DNA of 64,000 nt from Actinomycetota bacterium (GCA_016870485.1 VGBM01000003.1:1-64000); one strand, 5' to 3'. Positions 46,196 through 54,979 are shown, numbered from the stretch's first letter. Program-made: numbers and translations. Notes: generated by a model not told the origin, from the letters alone.

Positions 46196-47461
46196 CTAGG
46201 CGCCCAGCGGGGCGCGCAGCGCCTCGGGGTCCTCGAGCGGGCCGACCGCGGCGAGCACGGCGCGGTCGAGCCGCACGATCCGCTCGCCGACGCGCAGGAG
46301 GTCCTCGGCGGTGACGGCCTCGATGCCGCGCACCACCTCGTCGAGGTCGACCCAGCCGTCCTCGAGCAGCTCGCGGCGCAGCCCGAACATGATCCGCCCG
46401 CGCGGGTCCTCGAGGCCGAGGACGGTGCGGCCGATCAGGTAGCGCTTCGCCTTCGCGAGCTCGTCGGCGCCGACGGGCTCGGTGGCCATGCGGCGCAGCT
46501 CGGCGGCGATCGTCTCGACGGCGAGGTCGACGCGGGCCAGGTCGACGCCGGCCTGGACGGCGTACGAGCCGGTGTCCGCGTAGCTCGCGTGGTGCCCGAA
46601 CACGTAGTAGGCGAGGCCGCGGCGCTCGCGCACCTCGGTGAACAGCCGCGACGACATGCCGCCGCCGAGGACGGCCTGCCAGACGGCCATCGGGTAGCGG
46701 TCCGGGTCGGCGGCGGGCAACCCGTCCACGCCGAGCACGATGTGGGCCTGGTCGCCGTCGCGCGACTCGATCGCCACGATCGGGTCGGCGATCGCGGGCA
46801 CGACGGTCTCGGGCAGGGGCGGCGTGGGGTCGCCGGGCAGGGCGCCGAAGCGCTCCCGCACCGCCTCGACGAGCGCGGGGTCGGCGCCGCCGCCGAGCCC
46901 GATCGCGATCCGCTCGGGCCGATACCAGGTGCCGAGGTAGCCGAGGAACGTCTCGCGCGTCGCCGCCCGCACCGTCTCCTTGGTGCCGATGATCGGCCGC
47001 CCGATCGGCGAGTCGCCGTAGCGGGCCGCGTCGTACACCTGCCCCACGATGTCCCGCGGCGTGTCGGTGTACATGTTGATCTCCTCGACGATCACGCCCT
47101 TCTCGCGCTCCAGCTCCTCGGCGTCGAAGCGCGAGTGCAGCACCATGTCCCCGAGCACGTCGAGGGCGGTGCCGCCGTCGGCGGCCGCGCACTTCACGTA
47201 GTACGCGGTCAGCTCCTTGCCGGTGAAGGCGTTGAACTCCCCGCCGATGCCGTCGATCTCCTGGGAGATGTCGCGGGCGGTCGGGCGCCGCTCGGTGCCC
47301 TTGAACATCATGTGCTCCGCGAAGTGGGCGATGCCGCCCGCCGCGGGCTCCTCGCAGCGCGAGCCGGCGGCGATCGCGACGACCACGGCGACGGAGGCGG
47401 CGTCGCGCATCGGGGCGGACAGGATGCGGGCGCCGTTGGGCAGGGTCTCGAGCTCGAACAT
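46196..47461 (-). CDS. M16-family zinc peptidase
   Basis: A 421-residue single-chain M16 (PqqL/processing peptidase-like) protease. The inverted zinc motif HFAEHMMFKG (HxxEH) lies near residue 48, with the downstream Glu in EKGVIVEEINMY. The C-terminal half is the non-catalytic repeat with SSRLFTEVRERRGLAY. The ATG at 47461 is preferred over GTG 47467 because TAGCGT lies 6 nt upstream. It is often encoded near polynucleotide phosphorylase, which is not present here. Confidence 0.93.
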   Translation of the reverse strand: MFELETLPNGARILSAPMRDAASVAVVVAIAAGSRCEEPAAGGIAHFAEHMMFKGTERRPTARDISQEIDGIGGEFNAFTGKELTAYYVKCAAADGGTALDVLGDMVLHSRFDAEELEREKGVIVEEINMYTDTPRDIVGQVYDAARYGDSPIGRPIIGTKETVRAATRETFLGYLGTWYRPERIAIGLGGGADPALVEAVRERFGALPGDPTPPLPETVVPAIADPIVAIESRDGDQAHIVLGVDGLPAADPDRYPMAVWQAVLGGGMSSRLFTEVRERRGLAYYVFGHHASYADTGSYAVQAGVDLARVDLAVETIAAELRRMATEPVGADELAKAKRYLIGRTVLGLEDPRGRIMFGLRRELLEDGWVDLDEVVRGIEAVTAEDLLRVGERIVRLDRAVLAAVGPLEDPEALRAPLGA

Positions 47462-47523
47462 GCCCACACGCTACCCGCTCGCCGCCGTCGGGGCCGAGGC
47501 GAGGGCGGCCCCACCGCGGGCGC

Positions 47524-48228
47524 CTACCCGCCGTTCGCGCGCAGCTCGTCGTCGGGGACGTCGCGCAGGACGCGCGCCGGCACGCCGACCAGCACCGTGC
47601 GGGCCGGCACGTCGCGGGTGACGACCGCGCCCGCGCCGATGAACGCCTCCTCGCCGACCTCGACGCCGGGGCAGAGGACGACGGCGCCGCCGATGCGGGC
47701 GCCGCGGCGGATCGTGGGCCCCTTGGTGAGCGCGTGGCGGCGCTCGGTGCGGCCCATCAGGTTGTCGTTCGTGGTGACCACGCAGGGCGCGATGAAGACG
47801 TCGTCCTCGAGCAGGCACTTGGCGGTGATGTAGGACTGCGACTGGACCCGGCAGCCGGCGCCGATGACGGTGTCGTTCTCGACGGTGACGCCGCGGCCGA
47901 TCACCGTGCGGGGGCCGATCGCGCAGCGCTCGCGCACGAAGGCCTGGTCGCCGATGATCGCTCCCTCGCCGATCGTCGTGCCGGCGTAGACCACCGCGTG
48001 GGTGGAGATCGTCGCGCCCGCGCCGACCTCGAGCGGGCCGAGCTCGCCCTGGGCGGCGGTGGAGCGGGGGCCGAGCTTCGGGCGCTTGCCGAGCACCGCG
48101 TGCTCGCCGACGGTGACGCCGTCGCCGAGCACGGTGCCGGCGCGCACGACGGCGAACGGGCCGATCTCCACGTCCGCACCGAGGACGACGCCGTCCTCGA
48201 CGAGCGCGGTCGGGTCCACGGCCATCAC
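47524..48228 (-). CDS. WbpD/WlbB-like sugar N-acetyltransferase
   Basis: A 234-residue left-handed beta-helix acetyltransferase with at least eleven hexapeptide turns (for example VVLGADVEIGPFAVV) and the C-terminal GAVVTRDVPARTVLVGVPARV. It resembles enzymes that acetylate the 3-amino group of UDP-GlcNAc3NA. The gene overlaps the Gfo/Idh gene by 4 bp and lies in a block with UDP-sugar dehydrogenase and 2-epimerase genes, so a role in a diacetamido uronic acid is likely. Confidence 0.85.
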   Translation of the reverse strand: MMAVDPTALVEDGVVLGADVEIGPFAVVRAGTVLGDGVTVGEHAVLGKRPKLGPRSTAAQGELGPLEVGAGATISTHAVVYAGTTIGEGAIIGDQAFVRERCAIGPRTVIGRGVTVENDTVIGAGCRVQSQSYITAKCLLEDDVFIAPCVVTTNDNLMGRTERRHALTKGPTIRRGARIGGAVVLCPGVEVGEEAFIGAGAVVTRDVPARTVLVGVPARVLRDVPDDELRANGG

Positions 48229-49256
48229 GAACTCCCGAGGCGCACGGGCGCGCCGCCCTGCTCGAGCGAGGCCTGCAGCGCGCTCAGGACCTCGACGACG
48301 GCGAGGCCCTCGTCGCCCGAGGCCACGGTCGCCGCTCCGCGGCGGATCGCCTCGACGAAGGCGGTCGTCTCCTGCAGGAGCGGCTCGGCGCTCGGGACCT
48401 GCGGGATCGTGACGTCGCCGCTGCGCAGCGCCTGGAACTCGCCCCAGGTGTCGAAGCGCGACGGCGACGAGGCCTTCTCGTAGATGGTGAGTTTGCGCTC
48501 GACGTCGGTGTCGTCGAAGACGGCCATGCCCTCCGACCCGACGACGGTCAGCTTGCGGCTCTTGTGCGGGTCGAGCCAGGAGACGTGCAGGTGGGCGACG
48601 AGGCCGCTCGGGAAGTGCAGATAGCCGAAGACGACGTCCTCGACGCCCTCGCGCAGGAACGCCTCGCCGCGGGCCGAGACCTCGGCGGGCCGCCCCCCGG
48701 CGAGGGCGAGGGCCAGCGAGATGTCGTGCGGGGCGAGGCTCCAGAGCGCGTTCTCGTCGGCGCGCACCTTCCCGAAGTTGAGGCGGTTCGTGTACAGGTA
48801 GAGGACGCGGCCGAGGTCGCCCGCGTCGACGATCCGCTGCAGCTCCTGGAAGACGGGGTGGAAGCGCAGGAGGTGCCCCACCATCAGGACCCGGTCGCGC
48901 GCGGCCGCCGCCTGGACGAGCGCGCGGGCGTCGTCGACGGCGAGGGCGAGGGGCTTCTCGACGAAGGCGTGCTTGCCGGCCTCGAGCACCCGCATCCCGA
49001 GCGCGTGGTGCGATGGCGCACCGGTGGCCACGATGACCGCATCGAGCGCGGCGTCCTCCAGCAGGTCCTCGAACCGGTCGGTCAGCACGGTGTCGGGATA
49101 GCGGTCCTCGAGGCGCGCGCGGTTCCCCGCGTCGAGGTCGCAGGCCCAGGCGAGCGCGCAGCCGGGCGTGGAGGCCAGGGCGCGCGCGATGTTGGGGCCC
49201 CAGTAGCCGAGGCCGACGATCCCGACCCGGACGGGCGCGTCAGAGCCGGTCGACAT
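48225..49256 (-). CDS. Gfo/Idh/MocA-family sugar oxidoreductase (WbpB-like)
   Basis: A 343-residue NAD-dependent sugar dehydrogenase. The Rossmann loop is VGIVGLGYWGPNIARAL, the hallmark EKPLAL gives the catalytic Lys, and ENALWSLAPHDISLAL carries the His/Asp pair. WbpB/WlbA enzymes oxidise C3 of UDP-GlcNAcA. Its position between acetyltransferase and UDP-sugar dehydrogenase genes supports that role. It overlaps the dehydrogenase end by 17 bp. Confidence 0.87.
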   Translation of the reverse strand: MSTGSDAPVRVGIVGLGYWGPNIARALASTPGCALAWACDLDAGNRARLEDRYPDTVLTDRFEDLLEDAALDAVIVATGAPSHHALGMRVLEAGKHAFVEKPLALAVDDARALVQAAAARDRVLMVGHLLRFHPVFQELQRIVDAGDLGRVLYLYTNRLNFGKVRADENALWSLAPHDISLALALAGGRPAEVSARGEAFLREGVEDVVFGYLHFPSGLVAHLHVSWLDPHKSRKLTVVGSEGMAVFDDTDVERKLTIYEKASSPSRFDTWGEFQALRSGDVTIPQVPSAEPLLQETTAFVEAIRRGAATVASGDEGLAVVEVLSALQASLEQGGAPVRLGSS

Positions 49257-50508
49257 TGGGCCCCCCGAGGCCGCGGCGCCCGGTGGCGTTGCGCAGGTCG
49301 AGGACCGCGGCGGCGCGGTCGACGACCAGCGCGTAGTCGACGTCGGCGTGGCCCGTGACGATCACGACGCAGTCGGCCGCGGCCACGCCGTCGGCGGTCA
49401 GCGCCTGCGAGTCCAGCCCGGTCTCGGCGAGGTGCGGCACGTGCGGGTCGTGGTAGCGGACGCGGGCGCCGCGCTCCACGAGCTGCTCGATGATCGGCAG
49501 GGCGGGCGACTCGCGCATGTCGCCGACGTCGGCCTTGTAGGCGACGCCGAGGACGAGGACGTCGGCGCCGCGGACGCTCGTGGCCCGGTCGTTGAGGAGC
49601 CGCGCGACGCGGTCGACGCAGTAGTGCGGCATATGCTCGTTGACCTTGCCGGCGAGCTCGATGAACTCGGTCGAGACGCCGTGCTCGCGCGCCTTCCAGG
49701 TCAGGTAGAACGGGTCGATCGGCAGGCAGTGGCCGCCGAGGCCGGGGCCCGGCTCGAAGCGCATGAAGCCGAACGGCTTCGTGGCGGCCGCGTCGATGAC
49801 CTCCCAGACGTCGAGGCCCATGTGGTCGCAGAGCATCGCGAGCTCGTTGACGAGCGCGATGTTGACCGTGCGGAAGATGTTCTCGAGCAGCTTGGCGAGC
49901 TCGGCGGCCTCGGGCGACGAGACCCGCACCACGTCGTCCACGGCGCCCGCGTAGACGGCGGCCGCGCGCTCCGCGCAGGCGTCCGTGATGCCGCCCATCA
50001 CCTTCGGGGTGGTGCGCACCGTGAAGTCGGTGCGGCCCGGGTCGATCCGCTCGGGCGACATCGCGAGGTGGAAGTCGACGCCGGCGGTGAGGCCGCCCTC
50101 CTCGAGCATCGGCTGCAGCACCTCGCGCGTCGTGCCGGGGTACGTCGTCGACTCGAGCACCACGACGTGGCCCTTGCGCAGGTTGCGCGCGACGGCGGCC
50201 GTCGCGGCGCGGACCGCGCCGAGGTCGGGCTCCCGGTGCGCGGCCAGGGGCGTCGGCACGCAGATCAGGATCGCGTCCGCGTCGCGCAGGTCGCTCTCGT
50301 CGGTGGTGCCGGCGAGGCGGCCCTCGCCGACCAGCCGGGCGAGGTCGGCGGACGCCACGTCCTCGATGTACGAGTCGCCGCCGTTGAGGCGCTCCATCTT
50401 GGCCGCGTCCGGGTCGAGGCAGACCACGCTGCGGCCCGCCTCGGCCAGGCGCACGGCGAGTGGGAGCCCGACGTACCCGGCCCCCACGACTGCGACATCG
50501 CGCTGCAC
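49240..50508 (-). CDS. UDP-N-acetylhexosamine 6-dehydrogenase (WbpA/WecC-like)
   Basis: A 422-residue UDP-sugar dehydrogenase that oxidises C6 of UDP-GlcNAc or UDP-ManNAc to a uronate. It shows VVGAGYVGLPLAV for NAD, SPERIDPGR, the active-site GGHCLPIDP with nucleophilic Cys, and the C-terminal LGVAYKADVGDMRESP. TACCAT (50516-50521) lies 7 nt before the GTG. It is the second gene of the UDP-sugar block. Confidence 0.93.
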   Translation of the reverse strand: MQRDVAVVGAGYVGLPLAVRLAEAGRSVVCLDPDAAKMERLNGGDSYIEDVASADLARLVGEGRLAGTTDESDLRDADAILICVPTPLAAHREPDLGAVRAATAAVARNLRKGHVVVLESTTYPGTTREVLQPMLEEGGLTAGVDFHLAMSPERIDPGRTDFTVRTTPKVMGGITDACAERAAAVYAGAVDDVVRVSSPEAAELAKLLENIFRTVNIALVNELAMLCDHMGLDVWEVIDAAATKPFGFMRFEPGPGLGGHCLPIDPFYLTWKAREHGVSTEFIELAGKVNEHMPHYCVDRVARLLNDRATSVRGADVLVLGVAYKADVGDMRESPALPIIEQLVERGARVRYHDPHVPHLAETGLDSQALTADGVAAADCVVIVTGHADVDYALVVDRAAAVLDLRNATGRRGLGGPNVDRL

Positions 50509-50552
50509 GGGCGGGATGGTACCGGCCGGGCCCGTGTGGCCGCGCCGGCCTC

Positions 50553-51602
50553 CTAGGCGGTGAGCAGCGCGGCGATCCGCTCGGCCGCGTGGCCGTCGCC
50601 GTAGAGCGGCGGCCAGGCGGCCGGCCGGGGCGGCACTTCGACGGCCGTGCCGATCGCTGCCGCGTCGTCGCCGACCAGCACGTTGCCGCCGCGGGCGACG
50701 GTCTCGACCCACTCGGTGCGGTCGCGCAGGGTGACGCACGGCACCGCGTGGAACCACGCCTCCTTCTGGGCGCCGCCCGAGTCGGTCAGGAGCAGCCGGG
50801 CCCCGCGCAGGAGCGCCGTGAAGGCGAGGTAGCCGACCGGCTCGACCACCCGCACCCGCCCGCCGAGGGCGAGGCCCTCGCGGTCGAGCGCCGCGCGCGT
50901 GCGCGGGTGGAGCGGCAGCACGACGTCGACGTCGAGGGCCGAGAGGGCGTCGACGAGCCGGCCGAGGGCGGGCTGGCGCGTGTTGGCCTCGCGGTGGACC
51001 GTGCAGAGCGCGTAGCCGCCGGGCTCGAGGCCGAGGTCGGCGAGGGCGCCCGAGCGCTCCGCGATCGGCCCGAACAGCCGCGCGGCGTCCGCCATCACGT
51101 CGCCGACCTGCTCCACGCCGGCCGTGATCCCCTCGGCGGCGAGGTTGGCGACGGCCTCGGCGGACGGGCACAGCAGGAGGTCCGAGACGCGGTCGGCGAC
51201 GACGCGGTTGACCTCCTCCGGCATCGAGCGGTCGAACGAGCGCAGGCCCGCCTCGACGTGGGCGATCGGGATCCCGAGCTTCGCGGCGGCGAGCGCGGCC
51301 GCGAGCGTCGAGTTGGTGTCGCCGTAGACCACGCACCAGTCGGGCGCCTCGGCCTCCAGCACGGGGCCGATCCGCTCGAGGATGCGCGCCGTCATCTCGG
51401 CGTGCGAGCCCGAGCCGACGGCGAGCCGGTGCGCGGGCGGCGCGATCCCGAGCTCGTCGTAGAAGATCTGCGAGAGCTCCGGGTCGTAGTGCTGGCCCGT
51501 GTCGACGCCGACGACGTCGGCGCGGCCGGCGAGGGCGAGCGCGAGCGGCGCGGCCTTCACGTACTGCGGGCGGTTGCCCACCACGGACACGACCTTCGGC
51601 AT
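50553..51602 (-). CDS. UDP-N-acetylglucosamine 2-epimerase (WecB/WbpI-like)
   Basis: A 349-residue non-hydrolysing epimerase. It begins VVSVVGNRPQYVKAAP, has VDTGQHYDPELSQIF, HVEAGLRSFDRSMPEE, TVHREANT and the UDP site LLTDSGGAQKEAWF. It can invert C2 of UDP-GlcNAc or of UDP-GlcNAc3NAcA. It starts the UDP-sugar block. Its TATCGT -10 overlaps the opposite-strand -10 of the NUDIX gene. Confidence 0.93.
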   Translation of the reverse strand: MPKVVSVVGNRPQYVKAAPLALALAGRADVVGVDTGQHYDPELSQIFYDELGIAPPAHRLAVGSGSHAEMTARILERIGPVLEAEAPDWCVVYGDTNSTLAAALAAAKLGIPIAHVEAGLRSFDRSMPEEVNRVVADRVSDLLLCPSAEAVANLAAEGITAGVEQVGDVMADAARLFGPIAERSGALADLGLEPGGYALCTVHREANTRQPALGRLVDALSALDVDVVLPLHPRTRAALDREGLALGGRVRVVEPVGYLAFTALLRGARLLLTDSGGAQKEAWFHAVPCVTLRDRTEWVETVARGGNVLVGDDAAAIGTAVEVPPRPAAWPPLYGDGHAAERIAALLTA

Positions 51603-51609
51603 CGAGCCG

Positions 51610-51616
51610 TACGATA
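51610..51616. promoter_or_regulatory. Overlapping divergent leaderless -10 elements
   Basis: TACGATA reads as TACGAT toward the NUDIX gene (7-nt spacer to GTG 51623) and as TATCGT toward the 2-epimerase (8-nt spacer to ATG 51602). Both genes are thus controlled from one 20-bp gap. Confidence 0.5.
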
Positions 51617-51622
51617 CGCGCC

Positions 51623-52132
51623 GTGGACGGGCCCCCCGTGCAGCGCCAGGACGAGGTCTTCTGCGTCGTCGACCGCGACGACCGCGTGCTCGGCTACCGC
51701 ACGCGCGCCGAGTGCCACGCCGATGCGTCCCTCATCCACCGCTCCGTGAGCGTGATCGTGGAGACCTCGGAGGGTCTCCTCTTCCAGCGCCGCTCGCCGC
51801 GCAAGGACTCCTCGCCCGGCTGCTGGGACGTCGCCTGCTCGGGCCACGTCGACGGCGACGAGACCTACCTCGAGGCGGCCGTGCGCGAGCTCGCCGAGGA
51901 GGTCGGCTACACGGGGCCCGCGCCCGAGCACCTCGGCACCATCCTCACCGAGCTGCCCGGCGAGACCGAGATGGCGGGCGTCTTCCGGCTGGTGGCGGAC
52001 GGGCCCTTCGGCCTGATGCTGCCCGAGGTCGTCGGCCTCGGCGTGTACCCGCCCGACGCGATGCCGACGCCCCTGACGCCGTCGGGCGTCCAGGTGCTGG
52101 CCTTCGCGGGCCACGACCCGCCGCGTGGCTAG
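51623..52132 (+). CDS. NUDIX hydrolase
   Basis: A 169-residue NUDIX protein. The Nudix box is GHVDGDETYLEAAVRELAEEVG, matching G-x5-E-x7-REUxEExG. The N-terminal DEVFCVVDRDDRVLGYRTR and IHRSVSV resemble isopentenyl-diphosphate isomerase-like Nudix proteins, but the length and lack of other isomerase motifs make a diphosphate hydrolase more likely. Start at GTG behind a leaderless -10. It converges on ccdA with a 4-bp overlap. Confidence 0.9.
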   Translation: MDGPPVQRQDEVFCVVDRDDRVLGYRTRAECHADASLIHRSVSVIVETSEGLLFQRRSPRKDSSPGCWDVACSGHVDGDETYLEAAVRELAEEVGYTGPAPEHLGTILTELPGETEMAGVFRLVADGPFGLMLPEVVGLGVYPPDAMPTPLTPSGVQVLAFAGHDPPRG

Positions 52133-52845
52133 AGGATCACGCCGTAGCCCGATAGCTGCTGCGTGATCCGCGTCAGCTCGCCCGTCGCGAGGAGCGCCCC
52201 GACGATGATCATCACGACGCCCGCGACGCGGTTGATCCAGGCCCCGTAGCGGCGGTAGGCGCCGGTGCGCTCGAGCGCCCACGAGGCGAGCAGGCCCGAC
52301 AGCAGGAACGGGACGCCGAGCCCGATGCCGTAGGCGAGGAGCAGGATCGACCCGCGTCCCGAGCCCTGGGTCGCGGCGTACAGGAGCACCGAGGTCAGGA
52401 CGGGCCCGATGCAGGGCGTCCAGCCGACCGCGAAGGCGACCCCGGCGACGCCCGCGCCCGCGTAGGACGTCGGGCGGGCGGGCAGGCCGACGCGTGCCTC
52501 GCGCCCGACGAGGCGCTGGCCGAAGCCGAGCAGCGCGAGGCCCATCAGCATCACCACGATGCCGCCGACGACCTCGAGGGTGCGGCGGTGCTCGGAGATC
52601 AGCCCGCCGAGGTAGCCGACGCTGACGCCGTACAGCGCGAACACCACCGTGAACCCGCCGACGAAGCAGAGCGTGGTCAGGGTCACGCGGCGCGTGTTGC
52701 GCCCGAGCTCGTCGTAGGGCACCCCCGAGACGTACGACAGGTACGCGGGCACGAGCGGCCACACGCAGGGCGAGAGGAACGATACGAAGCCCGCCGCGAA
52801 GGCGGTGGCGAGGCCGACGGCCCCGAGCTCGATCGCGCCCGTCAC
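52129..52845 (-). CDS. ccdA: CcdA-type thiol:disulfide transmembrane protein
   Basis: A 238-residue protein with six helices. The two redox cysteines sit in FLSPCVWPLVPAY (helix 1) and GWTPCIGPVL (helix 4). It passes electrons from cytoplasmic thioredoxin across the membrane to extracytoplasmic thiol proteins such as the TlpA homologue encoded immediately upstream, with a 4-bp overlap. Likely uses are cytochrome c maturation or protein thiol repair. Confidence 0.92.
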   Translation of the reverse strand: MTGAIELGAVGLATAFAAGFVSFLSPCVWPLVPAYLSYVSGVPYDELGRNTRRVTLTTLCFVGGFTVVFALYGVSVGYLGGLISEHRRTLEVVGGIVVMLMGLALLGFGQRLVGREARVGLPARPTSYAGAGVAGVAFAVGWTPCIGPVLTSVLLYAATQGSGRGSILLLAYGIGLGVPFLLSGLLASWALERTGAYRRYGAWINRVAGVVMIIVGALLATGELTRITQQLSGYGVIL

Positions 52846-53390
52846 GAGTCGCCGAGGGCCTGCGCGCCCTGCGCGAGCGTCGCCTCGGTGGCCTCACCGA
52901 GGATGCGGCCCACGACCCGCCCCTCGGCGTCGATGAAGAAGGTGGCGGGCAGGCCCGGCACCGCGAAGGCGCTCCCGATCGGGCCGTCGTCGATCACGCT
53001 CGGCCAGGCGGCGCCGGTCTCCTCCGCGAAGGCGAGCGCGTCGGCCGGGTCGTCCTGGTAGCTGACGCCGACCACCGCGAGGTCCGGGTGGGCGGCCTGG
53101 AAGGCCGCGAGCGCCGGGATCTCCTTGCGGCACGGGCCACACCACGACGCCCAGAAGTTGAGCACCACGGGCGTGCCCCGCAGCTCGACGAGGTCGAAGG
53201 CCTCCCCGGTCAGGGTCTCGCCCGCGACGGCGGGCGCCGCGAACGGCTCGAAGCCGGCCGGGTACGCGTCAACGGGCGGCGTGCCTGCGGCCTCCTCGGT
53301 GGCCTGGGAGGCGCCGCGCAGGCCGATTACGAGCGTCACCGCGCCGAGCGCGGCGAGCAGCGCGATCGCGACCATCCAGCGACTCGACAT
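52842..53390 (-). CDS. TlpA/ResA-like membrane-anchored thioredoxin
   Basis: A 182-residue extracytoplasmic thioredoxin. One N-terminal anchor helix (about residues 7-25) precedes a TlpA fold with active site FWASWCGPCRKE and cis-proline loop GLPATFFID. It should be kept reduced by the coupled CcdA. The ATG at 53390 begins the anchor. It lies 50 bp after the BKACE-like gene and may be the fifth gene of a codirectional run from the response regulator. Confidence 0.92.
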   Translation of the reverse strand: MSSRWMVAIALLAALGAVTLVIGLRGASQATEEAAGTPPVDAYPAGFEPFAAPAVAGETLTGEAFDLVELRGTPVVLNFWASWCGPCRKEIPALAAFQAAHPDLAVVGVSYQDDPADALAFAEETGAAWPSVIDDGPIGSAFAVPGLPATFFIDAEGRVVGRILGEATEATLAQGAQALGDS

Positions 53391-53440
53391 CTCAGGCAAC
53401 CGTATCGCAGGAGCGCGGGCCCCGGCCCGCCGCGCCGGCC

Positions 53441-54250
53441 TCAGCGGATCAGGAGGCGCGCGTCGTCGGGGCCCATCGGCGGGCGGCCGAGGGCCTCGCC
53501 GAGGCGGACGGCGCGCTCGACGAGCTGGGCGCTCGACGTGGCGGCGGTGCCGTCGGGCAGGACGACGCTGTCCTCGAGCCCGGCGCGGACGTGGGCGCCG
53601 GCCGCGGCGGCGGCGGCCTGCACGGGCGCGCTCGCCCCATCGCGGGCGCCCGCGACGATCGGCAGGCCCGTCAGCACGGAGCGGGCGTGGTCGACGAGGC
53701 GCAGCGCGTTCTGCGGGGTGCCGGCGGCGACGTCGGGGTCGCTCGAGGCGGGGGCGCCGAGCACGAGCGAGAGAAACGGCGCGCGCCCGAGCAGCGAGTC
53801 GTCGTTGAGGACCTCGAGGTCGCCGATCGCGTCGAGGCTGCCGGCCGCGGGCGCGGGACGCACGCCGGCCCGGTCGAGCGCCTCGAGGATCTGGCGCGCC
53901 TCCTCGCGGTGGGCGGGCAGGTCGGGGGCGGGCGGGCGCACGTGCACCGCGCCGAGGTCGGGCACGTCGCGCAGGATGTCGAAGAGCGCCGTCACGGTGC
54001 CGAGCGACGTCTGGCGGGCGCGCTGCGTGGACAGGCAGACCGGCGCGTCGACGGCGGCGCGGATGGCGGCGACGACGTCGTCGACCACGAGGTCGAAGGC
54101 GGGCGCCTGCACGGCCACCATCCCGGCGCCGGCGTCGACCGCGCGCCGCGCCTCGGCGGCGAGCTCGTCGGGCGCGACGGGCAGCGTGGGGCACTCGGCG
54201 CGGGTGCGGGCGCCGTTGAGGACGGCGACGATCAGGAGGGCGTCGCTCAT
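53441..54250 (-). CDS. BKACE-like (DUF849) protein lacking zinc histidines
   Basis: A 269-residue TIM-barrel protein of the beta-keto acid cleavage family by overall pattern: LNGARTR, LPVAPDELAAEARRAVDAGAG, and the C-terminal HVRAGLEDSVV with the metal-binding Glu. At the position where the family has the H-x-H zinc ligands (AGAxxxHxH), this protein reads AGAGMVAVQA, and the STGGG loop is replaced by STQRA. It is therefore unlikely to be a normal acetyl-CoA-dependent cleavage enzyme. The ATG overlaps the stop of the OtsA-like gene. Confidence 0.78.
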   Translation of the reverse strand: MSDALLIVAVLNGARTRAECPTLPVAPDELAAEARRAVDAGAGMVAVQAPAFDLVVDDVVAAIRAAVDAPVCLSTQRARQTSLGTVTALFDILRDVPDLGAVHVRPPAPDLPAHREEARQILEALDRAGVRPAPAAGSLDAIGDLEVLNDDSLLGRAPFLSLVLGAPASSDPDVAAGTPQNALRLVDHARSVLTGLPIVAGARDGASAPVQAAAAAAGAHVRAGLEDSVVLPDGTAATSSAQLVERAVRLGEALGRPPMGPDDARLLIR

Positions 54251-54960
54251 CGGGCCGGCTCCGGCAGGCGGGCGAGGTCGGCGAGCTGGGCCCCGATCGA
54301 GGCGGCGACGTCGTGCTCCTCGGCGCGGCGGCGCAGCCCGGCGGTGCGCCCGGCACGCTCCACGGCGGGCAGCTCGAGGGCGGTCTCGAGGGCCAAGGTC
54401 GTCTCGGCGACGTCGAGCGGGTCGACGGGGACGCAGAGGTCGCCGAGCTCCTCGAAGGAATCCGCGCGGACCGACAGCGCGAGGGCGCCGTCGCGCTCGT
54501 TGAGGAGGGGTGCTTCCTTGGAGATCAGGTTCATGTCGTCGGCGATGGAGTTCACGATCAGGACGTCGTACTCGCGGTACGCGGCGACGGCCAGGGGGAA
54601 GTTATCGCCGATTCGCAGGTCGATGGGGAGCCAGCCGCGCCGGCCGTGGCGCTCGTTGACCCCCGCGGCGGCCGCGCGGATCTCCTCCGGGCAGGCCGCG
54701 TCGACCGGCACGGTGAACCGCGACGGGTCGAGCAGGGACAGCATCCCGACCTCGCCGTGGAGGTGCGGGCGGCGCTCGAGCAGCCGCTCGTAGGCCATGA
54801 AGCCGCGCACGATGTTCTTCGACAGGTCGGTCCGGTCGACGCGCAGGGCGGACATGGGGCCGCCCGCGCCGCGGCGCGCGACGCGCGCCCCGTCCACGCG
54901 GTCGTACGCGATCGGTCCCCGCTTCGAGACGACCGTCAGGGCTCGGCGGTCCGGGGCCAT
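54247..54960 (-). CDS. Internally shortened trehalose-6-phosphate synthase-like protein
   Basis: A 237-residue GT20-related protein. The N-terminus keeps TVVSKRGPIAYDR and RRGAGG of OtsA (the UDP-glucose loop), then jumps in frame to LRVDRTDLSKNIVRGF, a segment that normally lies some 230-250 residues later. The rest follows the OtsA C-terminal domain to NSIADDMNLISKEAPLLNE and ALALSVRADSFEELG. Most of the sugar-phosphate acceptor domain is thus absent. A normal length is about 450-500 residues. It may bind nucleotide sugars without transfer, or be a decaying gene. It follows the sensor kinase by 19 bp. Confidence 0.8.
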   Translation of the reverse strand: MAPDRRALTVVSKRGPIAYDRVDGARVARRGAGGPMSALRVDRTDLSKNIVRGFMAYERLLERRPHLHGEVGMLSLLDPSRFTVPVDAACPEEIRAAAAGVNERHGRRGWLPIDLRIGDNFPLAVAAYREYDVLIVNSIADDMNLISKEAPLLNERDGALALSVRADSFEELGDLCVPVDPLDVAETTLALETALELPAVERAGRTAGLRRRAEEHDVAASIGAQLADLARLPEPAR

Positions 54961-54979
54961 GCCCCGAGCCCGGCCGCGA

